Positions 22,001 through 31,406 of a stretch of DNA of 64,000 nt are shown here, one piece after another (position 1 is the stretch's first letter; the number at the start of each line of letters is the position of its first letter). Both the position numbers and the translations under genes were made by a program. The stretch lies in NCBI GenBank assembly GCA_963575745.1, contig CAUYUJ010000658.1, positions 548,501 through 612,500 on the forward strand, given 5' to 3'. The notes below the pieces were generated by a model. The model had not been told where the DNA came from. It ran no database searches and saw only the letters and a program-made list of their open reading frames with translations. This DNA comes from Prorocentrum cordatum (lineage: Eukaryota; Sar; Dinophyceae; Prorocentrales; Prorocentraceae).

Positions 22001-23355
22001 ATCGCCAGTGGCTCTTCGCCAAACATGTTGTGAGCACAATCCATGAGGAACATAGTCGGGTGGATGAGGACGCACTCAGTCAGGGCATTCTTTATCATGA
22101 GCCACGAGATCCTGATATTTTTGGTGGTTCGCAGCGTTTCTTGGAGTTATCGGTTCCCTCGCCTACCCCGAATGCCAGACAGCTCAACAGTTCGTGTAGG
22201 AGAAAGGCACAGAGCGCATCTTCCTTGGAAAGTAGATCAGTTCGCAGACGTATATCGGAGAACACGGCATATGAGCATCACGATTCACAACATGTACATG
22301 AGCCTGTTCGTAAGCGGGTACGCCATACCTATGCACGGGAGGAGGAAGGAGGATTGCCCACTGCCAGTATGCAGAGCGCCTTGACGATGATGCACGCGTC
22401 GGGGGAGTGGACTGAGCAGCGTGACGTACATGTTAGAGCTCTCCCTGGGGGCCGAAGGTTTACTAGAGCCTGTCGTCATCGAGTCTTGACGGGACTCAGG
22501 CCTTGGTTCGAGGTCTTCGAGCACACGCGCGGGGTTCATTGGGATCGCACGATGGTCTGGAATGAAACTGGCTGGCGTTCTTTCCTGGTGGGTACCCTGG
22601 CCGCCCTGGACTTGGATGATCTTCTCGAGTTCTGCCTTCTTCGGGATCCCTTCACGGGTGAGTTCAAGCAGGAGGAGGAGGGGGAGGAGAAGTCTGAGGA
22701 GCAGCAACGACGGGAAAATGAACGGGTGGCGAAACGACTGGCCGCGATAAATGATGATGAAACCACTTGGCGTGGGGAAGGGGGTGGATATGGCTTGGAG
22801 CTCCGTGGGGATAGCCAGTGTGTTGTGCGCTGGCTTAATGGAAGATATCGCTGTCATAATGAAGTATACCGCCGCACGATCAAGGGTATGCAGAACCGCC
22901 TCCACAGAATGAGTGAGGACCATCATCTTGTCACGGCTGAAGTGGGAAGGGATATGTGGAAATGGGTGTATAGGGAGGGCAACGATGAGGCGGACTATGA
23001 GACACATCTTGCACGTGAGGGTAAAGTAACTTCTGATGTTCGTTGGAATCATAACACTCTTTATCATATTAGATCGGGTCATTATATTGTTCGTGCACTT
23101 AGAGGAGCTTTTGACGGTGGGCGGTGTGAGCGTGGCACCTCGTGTGGCTGGGTTATTGATGTTTATCTTGTTCCCTCTCTTCCTCCTCACCAGCTTCCCC
23201 CTGGACTTGTGCAGGGTGGATGGCACCCTGGAGTTGGCCGCAGAGGTTTCATGATCCCTAGCCATTGCACGATCACACAGGCTGAGTTGGCAGCTGCACA
23301 TTCTCTTCTCAATGGCATTGCCGAGATGTGTATACACGTACAACTTGGCAGGTGA
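19087..23355 (+). CDS. ORF2 of element 2: endonuclease-reverse transcriptase-RNase H
   Basis: The coding sequence starts immediately after the ORF1 TGA, in frame. The APE-like endonuclease begins at once with GGWNVRRL (Asn codon 19114), followed by VQES (Glu 19195), SVYLPH, SADANVE (Asp 19558, Asn 19564), DYLAV and SDRKLL (19912). The last replaces the SDH triad motif, so the catalytic His is missing. The first ATG (19150) lies after the endonuclease Asn, so ATG initiation would lose it; readthrough or reinitiation is more likely. RT motifs are ARSRLREGRATGADGV, LMPKNPK, ASADIEKAFDN, RTGSLEAPLLF and LWADNILL (WADN at 21355-21366). The C-terminus carries GDSQCVV (Asp 22810), YREGNDEAD (Asp 22993), FDGG (Asp 23113) and TITQAELAA (Glu 23284). 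It would carry out target-primed reverse transcription. Confidence 0.9.
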   Translation, partial: RCPASVGGWNVRRLGRYTSECMNHIAELKISIVGVQESQFLHDLDLADAGWDIHRSADEGENVGRRAAILCRGVWRHLLIDVVCGRRWVIAIFRKLIFVSVYLPHKESERGAQGEARRSPEGFLASFKLYTDVLSDLVAHVSAAKKRFHIEEVVISADANVEVFPHHRINGVEVTGEAVNGPIRKRGRSSGGDESRANRMREMCSGAFLTTMGALKLQLANTFGTRQPTWRHNSSTYEHVYDYLAVPASWMTPEVTCSWVVPSQVPRSEATERTFSDRKLLCADMPAQHAQLRYRRRPQLKTWKLQPGFELQQTAGLERAICQPELVNQIHTDVGFEVMTQSILEGASETLDISRSRGQPVSDYPRYSEEDLLIKEEFFKVRKRWRVARYGGANVGQEEYEGVQEEYKGTARRWRRVRKRHDRACELYRIRDGVRRRPVITHMYVDGVLTRDQEKWIEGLRRHGLLRYSCDPHRQDTNACLDELKNQCKALRDSGEPHRNPINMGLLLEARSRLREGRATGADGVTSSVLKALPWEALRHILTLFRLLYDQKHVSPKSWREILVCLMPKNPKARDFEETRALSLLSHFGKWYSSCLCVLLEHRVRQAAPPGCNLYGFIAGHKCYEVTAPLKRLAQHGVVWGKEESLYLASADIEKAFDNFTVRCAAEALLFHHVHPALVYAVFESYACNTAEISFQQCSTTISWDTCIRTGSLEAPLLFVAQTLRMLAPVTAGWRQSGYGVRLTDEASNLLVNHWLWADNILLAAASRRELTHMLEDLTGVLHRFGFNWKASSMEFLACGVQGPLQDIRLPVPGLLPAEMGRKRSRGASQSAAGPSEEMIVRQVERMEVLGTLLDVRFQDHDDIKHRLEKARRVFMSEISFYSSPVVPLRCKFQRYDSRVRSCFLYGLEGTTLDSSSIQQIHAAEGNFLSTMRRLKKKITESWGEYWGRRIKGGRRLLKWARKPSMVQLALHRQWLFAKHVVSTIHEEHSRVDEDALSQGILYHEPRDPDIFGGSQRFLELSVPSPTPNARQLNSSCRRKAQSASSLESRSVRRRISENTAYEHHDSQHVHEPVRKRVRHTYAREEEGGLPTASMQSALTMMHASGEWTEQRDVHVRALPGGRRFTRACRHRVLTGLRPWFEVFEHTRGVHWDRTMVWNETGWRSFLVGTLAALDLDDLLEFCLLRDPFTGEFKQEEEGEEKSEEQQRRENERVAKRLAAINDDETTWRGEGGGYGLELRGDSQCVVRWLNGRYRCHNEVYRRTIKGMQNRLHRMSEDHHLVTAEVGRDMWKWVYREGNDEADYETHLAREGKVTSDVRWNHNTLYHIRSGHYIVRALRGAFDGGRCERGTSCGWVIDVYLVPSLPPHQLPPGLVQGGWHPGVGRRGFMIPSHCTITQAELAAAHSLLNGIAEMCIHVQLGR

Positions 23356-23585
23356 CTGTTTGTGTATAATATCTGCATAGCTCCGCTGTTGTAAGATACA
23401 TGCTTAGCCCCACTGTTTCTTGATGTGTGTATATTCCTGTGCAGCTGCGCTGTTGTATCATATATGCACAGCTACGCTGACTTGTATATCGCACAGCTCC
23501 GCTGTTAGTGCTTAGGTTGCCTGTAGGTAATCCTACCGCTGGCCCTGCCCCCTAAGGGGGCTCGAATCGGGCCCCGCAGACCGCA
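23356..23585 (+). other. 3' UTR of element 2 with CAGC-TNC-GCTG hairpin series
   Basis: Within about 140 bases there are four or five short hairpins: ATAGCTCCGCTGT, CAGCTGCGCTG, CAGCTACGCTG and CAGCTCCGCTG, plus a degenerate TAGCCCCACTG. The stem is constant while the middle loop base varies (C, G, A, C), which suggests the structure is kept rather than the sequence. The tail ends CCCCGCAGACCGCA before the duplicated target. Confidence 0.75.
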
Positions 23586-24566
23586 GACCAGGTTGACGGT
23601 TCACCGCCGGCGCCAGTTTTGGACGCTACGAAGTACCTCGTAGAGCTCTTCGGCATCGATGAGCTAGAGCAATTCCGGCGCGGGGTGGTCGACACGACCA
23701 GAAGGGACACTGTGACAACCTGAACTCGGTCTGCTGCCCGATCTAGAATCGCGAAACTATTCGTATTGTTCGAGTCATCTTGAGAGGTGTCGGTTTTCTT
23801 TACTTATCTCGGGCCGTAGGGGGGCTACAGTGCTGGTAGTCACAGGAATCGATTCGGAGATCAGGCGCGTCCGCCTGTCGAATCCAGAGCTCTAAACTCG
23901 CTCTGCTGCCCGAACTAGGTCCGCGAAACTATTCGTATTGTTCGAGTCATCCTGAGAGGTGCTGTTCGTTTTCTGCACTTAACTCGGGCTTAGGGGTCTC
24001 CAGGGCTGGTAATCACAGACATCGATTTCAAGATATCCGACGCGTCCGCATGTTGCATTCAGAGGTCTGAACTCGGTCTAATACAGAGCTCGTACAAAAG
24101 ACAATCCAGAAGCATTGGGGGCGTTCGGCTGTTGCATCGAGAGGTCTGAAATCGCTTGGGCTGAAAAACTATTCGTTCTCCACAATTTGTTTTCGACATT
24201 ATATATTGTCAGGAAGCTCTACGAGTCCCCCGGCGGTAAGAAAGGTTGACGGTTTACCGCCGGCGCCCAGTTGGTCGACACGACCAGAAGGGACAATGTG
24301 ACAACTTTTGGTCGGTTTTGCTAAGATGTGAAAGATATTTGACAATTCATTTTCAGAAACCAGATTTTTCGCATGTGGACGACTATGAGGGCCTCTGCAC
24401 CTTGATATGAGCTCTATAGGCGCACTTTTACTATCGAAACACTTAGGGGAACCAACGTTTATGTCGACATGGAAAAAACAACAAATTCTGGCTTTTTTTC
24501 GAGAAATGCTTCTAGAAGCTCTCTCTTTCGATTTGGAGCACTCTTACGCGTGCAAGGAGCTCTACG
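23586..24566 (+). repeat. Satellite array, block 4
   Basis: Positions 23596-24252 match about 5520-6184 of the first tandem copy. Positions 24253-24566 match about 9141-9446. Because element 1 is absent here, this block preserves its empty target site at 24238-24252, with an intact palindromic box (about 24230-24263). The block stops at GAGCTCTACG where element 3 begins. No gene is present. Confidence 0.9.
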
Positions 24567-27500
24567 TCTGGAGGGCAGGTAAAGACAAAACAACTCAAGT
24601 TATACAACGAATTCAAATGCATGGGAGAAGTGTTGCTTTGGTGGGTCTTCAAGAGTGTCTGCACCTAACCCAGAGTATCATTTCAAAAGAGGGATGGATA
24701 TTATTGCGGAGTAAAGACAAGCTAGCGGGTTTCATGTTCCGAGCGAGTGTTCCGATTAGATACACTGACAACCAGTCAAATCGTGTTGTGCTCATCGTAG
24801 TCGGCAAAATCATCGTTGTCTCGGCCTACTTTCCACATGAGGGGAGAAGAAATGCGGTGGCGGAGTTCAATGCCTTAGCCAACTTGGTGAGAGCGAAGAT
24901 CCAGGCGGCACGTGTGCAGTTTGAGCAAGAGGGGGGGAAAGACTTTGAGGTGGCCATCTTGACAGATGCGAATGTTGAGTTGCCTGCACATGTACGGGGT
25001 GAAGGAGGGAAGGAGGTCACGGGAGGGTGTGCGCACGGACTTGCAGGTGGGACAGGCGGTGGGAGGCTTCGAAACGGAGAGGACGAGGAGGAAACGTTTG
25101 ATGCGCGAAGCCCTGGTCGACCTGATTGTTGAGCTGGATCTTGTGGCGACGAACGCGTTTCAGGAGCGGCTCCCGACACATTTCACTCGTGCACATAAGT
25201 CACCGCAGGTGCTCGATTACATCTTTGCTCCAGCGTTGTGGGGAGAGGCTAGAGTTCAGTGGCAGGACGTCAGGGACACAGGCAATGAGACGTCGGATCA
25301 TGCGGCGGTGTTGCTGGAGTTGCCCGTCTCGACCCGCCCGGCCCCGAGAGCAAAAACGAGGCGACCCATGCGCCCCAAATGGGAGCCAGAGACCGAGCCA
25401 GGCCGCAGATTGTTCTCAGCCCAGAACTACGACAGGTTAGTCACGGAGCGGGGGGAAGGGGACTACGTGCCACCAGGTAAGTTGTCCGAGGTGATGCTAG
25501 GTGCGGCGGAGGGGATCCCGACGAAGCAGATGGTTCGAGAGGTGCCTCAGAAGTCAGATAAACACAAAGCCCTGGAAAGAGCCAAAAGGTTGAAACAATG
25601 GGAGGACGAGGAGGGGAGGAAAGAGATAAACCGACAGTTGAGAAAAGAAAAGAATGCCCTAAAGTGTGCCATGCTTAAGTATGCCAGTATATCAAAGAAG
25701 AAGACCAGGACCGAGATTATCACTAAGTTAAACATCAATGGGAGGATGGAGGAGGATCAAACAAAATGGAGTTCGGCACTGTATGAGCATACCAAGGGGA
25801 AGTTTGCGAATGAGCAGATCAGGAGGGAGACGGAGGAGGTGATGGAGGAGCTCAGGAACCAGGCCCAGACGGACACCATCAGGTTGATTTTCGACTTTAG
25901 TGCGATGATGGATGCCAGATCCAGACTGTCGGTGGGCAAGCAGACGGGGGAGGGCGGGATCACGGTTAGCATGCTGAAGACTCTAGGCTTCGGGGACCTT
26001 CAGGAGATATTTAAGACGTTTTCGGCGATCTATGAGGGGCGGGAGTCGACGCCAGAGGACTGGCGTATGATAGTACTCACGCTCATCCCCAAGAGTGAGA
26101 AGATTACGAGTTTGGAGGATACTAGAGCGATTGCAGTTTCTTCATGCTTAACTAAGTGGTATTCGCTTTCCCTGGTTGTGGTCCTGGAGAGGTTCCTGGC
26201 CAAAAACTTGGACCCCGAGATGAATGTATATGGGTTTATGTCTGGGAGAAAAACGACGGAGGTCACCTCGATGATTAAACATATCGGTCAACATGCTTCG
26301 ATTTGGGGGAAGGGCCAGAGCTTTTGGCTCTGCAGTTGTGATATTCTGAAAGCGTACGTTCACCTTCGACTTACGACATGTGTGAAAGCAATGAGAAAGC
26401 TTGGGGTTCCTTCTTCTTTTCAGTATGCTATCTTGGAGCCGATGCTGAGAAACACGGCGACGGCAAATTTCCAGAGTACCCAGTGCGAAACAGTGCCGTG
26501 GGACACCTGTGTTAGGACGGGACAGGTTGAGAGCCCCATCTTATTTGTGCTAGTCACGATTGCGATGATTGGCCCGACAGTGCACCCGTGGAAAGAGAGG
26601 GGCGGCTACAATATCGAGAGACAGAGAGCGTGCGCATATTCGATCGAGGCTAAAGTTGGAGCCATCTCTCGCACTATCGAGGGCTCCCAGGAGATGGAGG
26701 TGCACCAGACTCTCAGTCATGCGATATGGGCGGATAACTTTTTCATCTTCGCCCAAGGCGATAGACAGGAGGGAAAGAAGATGGTTTCCACGATGATGAA
26801 GGAACTTACGATATCCATACGTGAATGGGGTTTCGAATGGAAACCCAGTTCGGTTGAGTTAGCGACGTTTTGGATAGATTTTGATGCAGATCCGTTGGAA
26901 GTTCAAATCCCGACCAAATCTTTTGAACCAGTGACGAAAAGAGAGAGAACAGCGATCAAATCTTTTGAATCAGCTGCGAGAGTAACTTCATTGACAGGGC
27001 CAACACCACTTCCTCATTCGTATATGCCAGCGCCAACATCACTTCTTCATTCACGTTTGCCAGCACCGACATCACTTCTTCATTCGACATATCCGACAGC
27101 TACGCTGTGCAAGATATCCGACAGCTACGCTGAACAGACATATCAGACAGCTACGCTGAACAGAAATATGCCAGTTCCCCATTCGCCTTTGACAGCGCCA
27201 ACGACATTTCCTTATGCACATTTGCCAACGCCAATGCCAGCTGTTCATACTCGTGTGTCATCGTCGTCGTTGATAAGAGTGCCTGTTGTTCTTTCGCATT
27301 TGCCAGCGCCAACGCCATCTCTTCATACTCGTGTGTCTTCGCCGCCGTCGATAAGAGTGCCTGTTGTCTCAGCTTGTAGTGTGCAGCCTGTTGCCTCAGC
27401 TTGCAGTGTGCACGAATTGGCTGAGAATGCGGGTGCTGTTCAAACGATGACCGATCTGGCCTTGTCTCAGAATGCGGGTGCGGGCTCGTCCACCCATTTG

Positions 27501-28970
27501 GTGGAGACACTCTTCGTTCCGCGAGTGCAGGAGATTGCCTTCTTGGGTGTTCGGCTACACACTCGAATGAGGACCCACTTGGACGTGCAGTATCGGATTC
27601 AGAAAGCTCAGCATGCGTTCTGTCAAGACATCAGTTTGTATCGGTGTCGGTCGGTGCCCTGGACGGTGACATGGGATAAGTATGTGAGCAAAGTACAGGG
27701 CACTTTCTTGTACAGTGTTGAAGGATCGAGCATCGACAAATCGGCATTGCAAGATATTCATAAGTTTGAGGGACGTTGCTTGATAAAAATAGTTGGTGTA
27801 CGGAAAAAGGTCAATGAAACATGGGTCAGCTTCAATGTCAGAGCTTATAACTTTGCCAGGGAGAGGTTTCGGGAAAAAACACGCCAGCCTTGTAGAGTTG
27901 TACTTGCAGAAACAATGGGAGTGGAATAAGGATTGTTGCTCTTTCTTGAAGACGGCGGACATTGCGACAGGTGCTGCTTGCAGTCAACTGAATTCTGGAG
28001 CTTGGCGTGAATCAACAAGTGTGTGCCGCAGTTTTATGACAGCAAGGTTGGCGATGTTCCATGGTATGAAACGTTGGACGGAGAGACGGGACTTGTACAA
28101 TGACGCGATCAGGGTGTTGAGTAAAAGCTGGAAGAACCCAGAAGTGTCAGAAAAACGTCGGAGGATTGATTGCCAGACAATAGGTCAGACATCGTGATGA
28201 GTATTGGAAACACTTGAGACATGATTAGGGGACGCGGAAAGCATGGATTGAGCATATCAAACAAAGGACTGGACTTGCATTCGATCGACTTTTTAAGCAG
28301 GAAGAAGAAAAGCGTGTGGGACCAAACACTTGGGAGGAGGAGGAGGCACCAACACGGGCGGCGAATACAAAGCAGGCCAAGAGGCTCGCACATGTTTTCG
28401 CGACGATGACGGACTGGTGGGAGTACGAACAGGGGCTTGCGCGAGGTTTGCCAGTGGAGATCCATGGAGATAACATGGCCACGATCAAGTGGTTAAACGG
28501 GGAGTGGAAGATCCAAAACCGAATATATGCCAGACAGATTGCCGAACTACAAAATGAGTTTCACGAGTTGCATGAAGAGTTTAACTTTGTCGGAGCCAGG
28601 GTCGGAGGAGACATGGGTAATCATGTCTATCGGGAGGGAAATCAGAGGGCGGATGCATTAACTCACATTGCACGCGTCAGAGATATAGAATATGATAGGG
28701 CACACGAGCTACAGGGGTATGACCTTTATGCCCTTCGGGACGCTTTCGACGGTGGAGTCGATAAGGATAAAGCAGGAGCAGGCTGGTGGCTGGAGGGATT
28801 GATCAAAGCATCGGCATCTCATTCAATATATGGGAGCTTTGCCTTTCTGGATAGACCACAATGGGTGCTGATCAAATCGAAGGCGTTTGGCCTTCCCCCC
28901 AATATTCTGCCATGAACACTGAATTCGAAGCTTTATCGAGCCTCTGCGGGGCCATCTTTAGTGTAACCCG
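24567..28970 (+). pseudogene. Frameshifted endonuclease-RT-RNase H gene of element 3
   Basis: The homologous protein is spread over frames. The endonuclease N-half runs to about 25060 (LVGLQE, SAYFPHEG, LTDANVE). The endonuclease C-half, RT and linker run from about 25040 to 27929 (VLDYIF, ETSDHAAVLLEL, ARSRLSVGKQTGEGGI, LIPKSEK, SCDILKAYVHL, RTGQVESPILF, AIWADNFFIF at 26721-26750). The connection domain continues in another frame to about 28190, the RNase H motifs (GDNMATIKWLNG, YREGNQRADALTH, FDGG at 28745) in another to 28913, and the last helix (MNTEFEALSS) in yet another. There is also an in-frame TAG near 28226. Motif A has lost the Asp of FD (AYVHL). A Pro/His/Ser-rich insertion sits at about 26990-27490. 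It is not functional. Confidence 0.85.
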
Positions 28971-29052
28971 TAACTTCGCCCGTAGGGTTAGGCTTAAGAA
29001 ACGACCTGTGGCTGCTTTTGGCAGCCGTTGGACAGATCGCAAAAGGCAAAAT
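24567..29052 (+). mobile_element. Decayed LINE-like retrotransposon, element 3
   Basis: The right end joins ACCAGGTTG at 29053-29061, the usual target. The left end joins GAGCTCTACG, so about 15 bp of target (AGGTTCCCGGCGGTG, visible intact at 9447-9461) are missing, and a normal duplication cannot be shown. The element lacks ORF1 and the first endonuclease strand, so it is 5' truncated. It lies directly upstream of non-autonomous copy 2 and is absent from the equivalent place in the first tandem copy, so it arrived after the duplication. The tail ends GATCGCAAAAGGCAAAAT. Confidence 0.85.
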
Positions 29053-29367
29053 ACCAGGTTGCTGCTGTCCCTCCTCGGGATCTCAGCGGCGACCTGGCCC
29101 GTCGGAGGCCTCCTCGAGCGGCATCGTGCCGTGCCTTGCGTTTGGTTCTCTTTACCGTGCACGGTGCTTCAGTGTCTGTTTTGCCTGAGTACCGTACACT
29201 CTCATTGATTGTCGAAGGCCTGTCCACGCCCATTGTCGTCGGAGTGCATATAATTGTTGAGATTGTCGGAGTATCGTTGGAACAGCATTTGCTTTGGTTA
29301 TCTCAACTGTCCATCTAGTTATTGCTTGTGATTTGCCTTCTTGTAGAGCGAGTCCACGTTTCTATAG

Positions 29368-30852
29368 ATGGAGTTCGTTTCGTCTGAAGTGTCAGGCGCG
29401 GATACTCGTGCTTCAGATTGGACAGATACGGCGTTGTTTACTTCCGAGTCTCTCGCTTGTTTGTCTGCTCGTTTGTCTACGGTCGAAGTCTGTGTTAGTG
29501 ATCTATATTGCCGTGTTCGCCCTTTGTACGGAGGTGAGTCTCGCATGCATGAGCGAGACCAGCTGTATGGGCATGGTGTCAAAGTTTCTCAATCGAAGTT
29601 GCGCCGCCTGCGGGCGAAACGTGTCAGGTATCGTTTGTGGTCCACGGCTCGGGGGCCAGATCCGTCGTGCCTTGTTCGCGCGGGCATTTTCGCGCCCAGA
29701 TATTATCGGAATTTCTGCTCGGACGATTCTGAGGAAGAGGAGTGGGTTGAGGACACTTGTGGAACACAGACTGATATGGGTGCTGTTGAATTGGCTGGCA
29801 ACTCTTTGCGTTCGCAGTGTTCCGATTGTGGGACTCAGACAGATCCCTGTGTTAACATTGAGTGTGGGACTCAGACTGATCTTTGTGTTCTCTTTGTTGG
29901 TGAGGAGGAGAAGGAGGAGTGTCATCGAGTGCGCGCTGATCAGGGTGATGCTTCTGCAGTTGGGAGTTCCTGTGCAGTCGGGAGTTCCACTGTTCGGAGT
30001 GCAGTAGGAAGTTCCACAGTTCGGAGTTCCGCTGATGCAGTTGTGGATGCAGTTGGGAGTTCAACAGCTGGGAGTTCTGCAGTTGGGAGTACCGCGGTTT
30101 GGAGTTCAGCTGATGCTGTGGCATCGAACCCTGGCTGCAAGGACGAGGAGGAGGAGAATGTTCATAGTGAAGCAGTTGCTAAGATGGAGCAGGAGGAGGT
30201 GGCTGAGGAGGATTTTGTTCATGTTGGTGAGGGGGAGAAGGAGGAGTGTCATCGAGTGCACGTTGATCGGGGTGATGCTTCTCTCAGAATGAAGAGATAT
30301 TGTTTCAAACGAGCGGAGACTATCGAGAGTACAAAGTTGCACACTTCAGAATTGCATGCGACCAACGGGAGTGCGGTGGAGAGTACCGCAGTTTTGAGTA
30401 CAGTTGATGCAGTCGGGAGTTCCAGTGCAGTCGGGAGTTCAACACTTGGGAGTGCAGTAGGAAGTTCCACAGTTCGGAGTTCCGCTGATGCAGTTGAGGA
30501 TGCAGTTGGGAGTTCAACAGCTGGGAGTTCTGCAGTTGGGAGTTCAGCTGATGCAGTAGGGAGTTCCATGAATGGGAGTTCTGCAGATCGACCGAGTGAG
30601 ACACGCTCTGAGTGCCAAGCTGCCAGGGAGTGGGCCCTTGCCGGTGTCGATGTAAGGGCTCTTTGGCTTGAGCTACACCGACTCCCGACACAGGAGTTTC
30701 AGCGTAGGACTGAGGCTCTTCATGCATACAGGCTGCAATTGGGAATTGGAAGTTCCGAGGAGGATGATTCGCAACAAGGGGGTCCTCAGAGTTCTACTTC
30801 CAGGAGTGCATTGACGCGGAGCGGCAAGAAGCATCGGAAATCGCACAGATGA
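29368..30852 (+). CDS. 494-residue protein of the non-autonomous element (CGTQTD and Ser-rich repeats)
   Basis: ATG at 29368 opens a frame of 494 codons. An N-terminal region of mixed composition leads to a basic segment (KLRRLRAKRVRYR, about residues 78-90), an acidic patch (SEEEEWVED), then cysteine-containing repeats CGTQTDMG, CGTQTDPC and CGTQTDLC (about residues 131-172). Long Ser/Val/Ala repeats based on AVGSSTVRSS and AGSSAVGSS follow, with an acidic insert between them, then a C-terminus ending KKHRKSHR. No RT, nuclease or known fold is visible. TQT is the core of dynein light chain LC8-binding motifs, and the triple TQT is compatible with that, but this is only inference. It could be a divergent ORF1-like structural protein. 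It is not similar to ORF1 of element 2. Confidence 0.7.
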   Translation: MEFVSSEVSGADTRASDWTDTALFTSESLACLSARLSTVEVCVSDLYCRVRPLYGGESRMHERDQLYGHGVKVSQSKLRRLRAKRVRYRLWSTARGPDPSCLVRAGIFAPRYYRNFCSDDSEEEEWVEDTCGTQTDMGAVELAGNSLRSQCSDCGTQTDPCVNIECGTQTDLCVLFVGEEEKEECHRVRADQGDASAVGSSCAVGSSTVRSAVGSSTVRSSADAVVDAVGSSTAGSSAVGSTAVWSSADAVASNPGCKDEEEENVHSEAVAKMEQEEVAEEDFVHVGEGEKEECHRVHVDRGDASLRMKRYCFKRAETIESTKLHTSELHATNGSAVESTAVLSTVDAVGSSSAVGSSTLGSAVGSSTVRSSADAVEDAVGSSTAGSSAVGSSADAVGSSMNGSSADRPSETRSECQAAREWALAGVDVRALWLELHRLPTQEFQRRTEALHAYRLQLGIGSSEEDDSQQGGPQSSTSRSALTRSGKKHRKSHR

Positions 30853-31406
30853 TGCACATGTGATTGATCCTGCACGCTTGATTTGTCATCGCGTTGCCTT
30901 TCTTCATGCCTGTGTGTGTGTTGTCGGGCATGCGCGTGTGTTGAATAAGAGCTTCGCTTGTTCCCTCAAAGTAGGTCATTCGTTGCTTCCTTGATTTGAG
31001 TGCTCATTGACCTTTGAACGTGACTTGTGATCTGGTCGACACTACGGTTACCTCAAAGAGGACTGGAGTGTACTCGTCATTCTAGTGGTTAGTTTTGTGT
31101 TTGTCTCAGTGGTGTTGAGACGGTAATCGCTGTTTTAAACCAGTGGTTACTGTATGGTCTCTCGCTGCTTTTATTTTCAGTGGTGCTGAGACGGTAATCG
31201 CTATATGTGGTTACTGCATGGTCTCGCATTGCTTTCAATCTTATAATCTTTGAGTTGCATTCTCGTGTATTGTATACTTGTGCATTCCTGTACAGCTTCG
31301 CTGTCTGTGCACTTGTACTTAATATTTGCAGCTTCGCTGCTTAGGTTCTTCGTGTTTCGGCCTGCTCCCATGGGAGCTCGAACCGGCCTTCGCAAAAGAC
31401 GCAAAA
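30853..31406 (+). other. 3' UTR of non-autonomous element copy 2
   Basis: This region is equivalent to 11031-11620. It contains the repeated GAGACGGTAATCGCT motif and two CAGCTTCGCTG hairpins near 31294 and 31328, and ends CGCAAAAGACGCAAAA. Confidence 0.7.

Larger units (their letters stand above)
17462..23585 (+). mobile_element. Full-length two-ORF LINE-like retrotransposon, element 2
   Basis: This 6.1 kb element is bounded by the 10 bp duplication GACCAGGTTG (17452-17461 and 23586-23595), so it sits exactly in a palindromic box loop. It has a leader starting CTGCTGTCCCTCC, ORF1 (to 19086), ORF2 with endonuclease, RT and RNase H-like motifs (19087-23355), and a 230 bp tail with CAGC hairpins. 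There is no LTR, and the 3' end lacks a long poly-A. It is the only element here with both ORFs open. The endonuclease reads SDR where SDH is expected, so activity is uncertain. Confidence 0.9.
29062..31406 (+). mobile_element. Non-autonomous site-specific retroelement, copy 2 (intact ORF)
   Basis: The 5' end CTGCTGTCCCTCC follows ACCAGGTTG (29053-29061) and the 3' end precedes GACCAGGTTG (31407-31416). It is highly similar to copy 1 throughout; the two are duplicates of one insertion carried by the 9 kb tandem duplication. This copy keeps the full ORF but lacks about 41 bp of the 3' UTR present in copy 1 near 11200. Confidence 0.85.

Noticed and set aside
22285-23343. 352-codon minus-strand ORF
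   Set aside because: It is antisense to the RT/RNase H ORF2 of element 2, with no recognisable motif.
29062-31406. Non-autonomous element as a cellular gene
   Set aside because: Target-site duplications, the shared 5' end with element 2, tail hairpins and the A-rich 3' end identify it as a retroelement.
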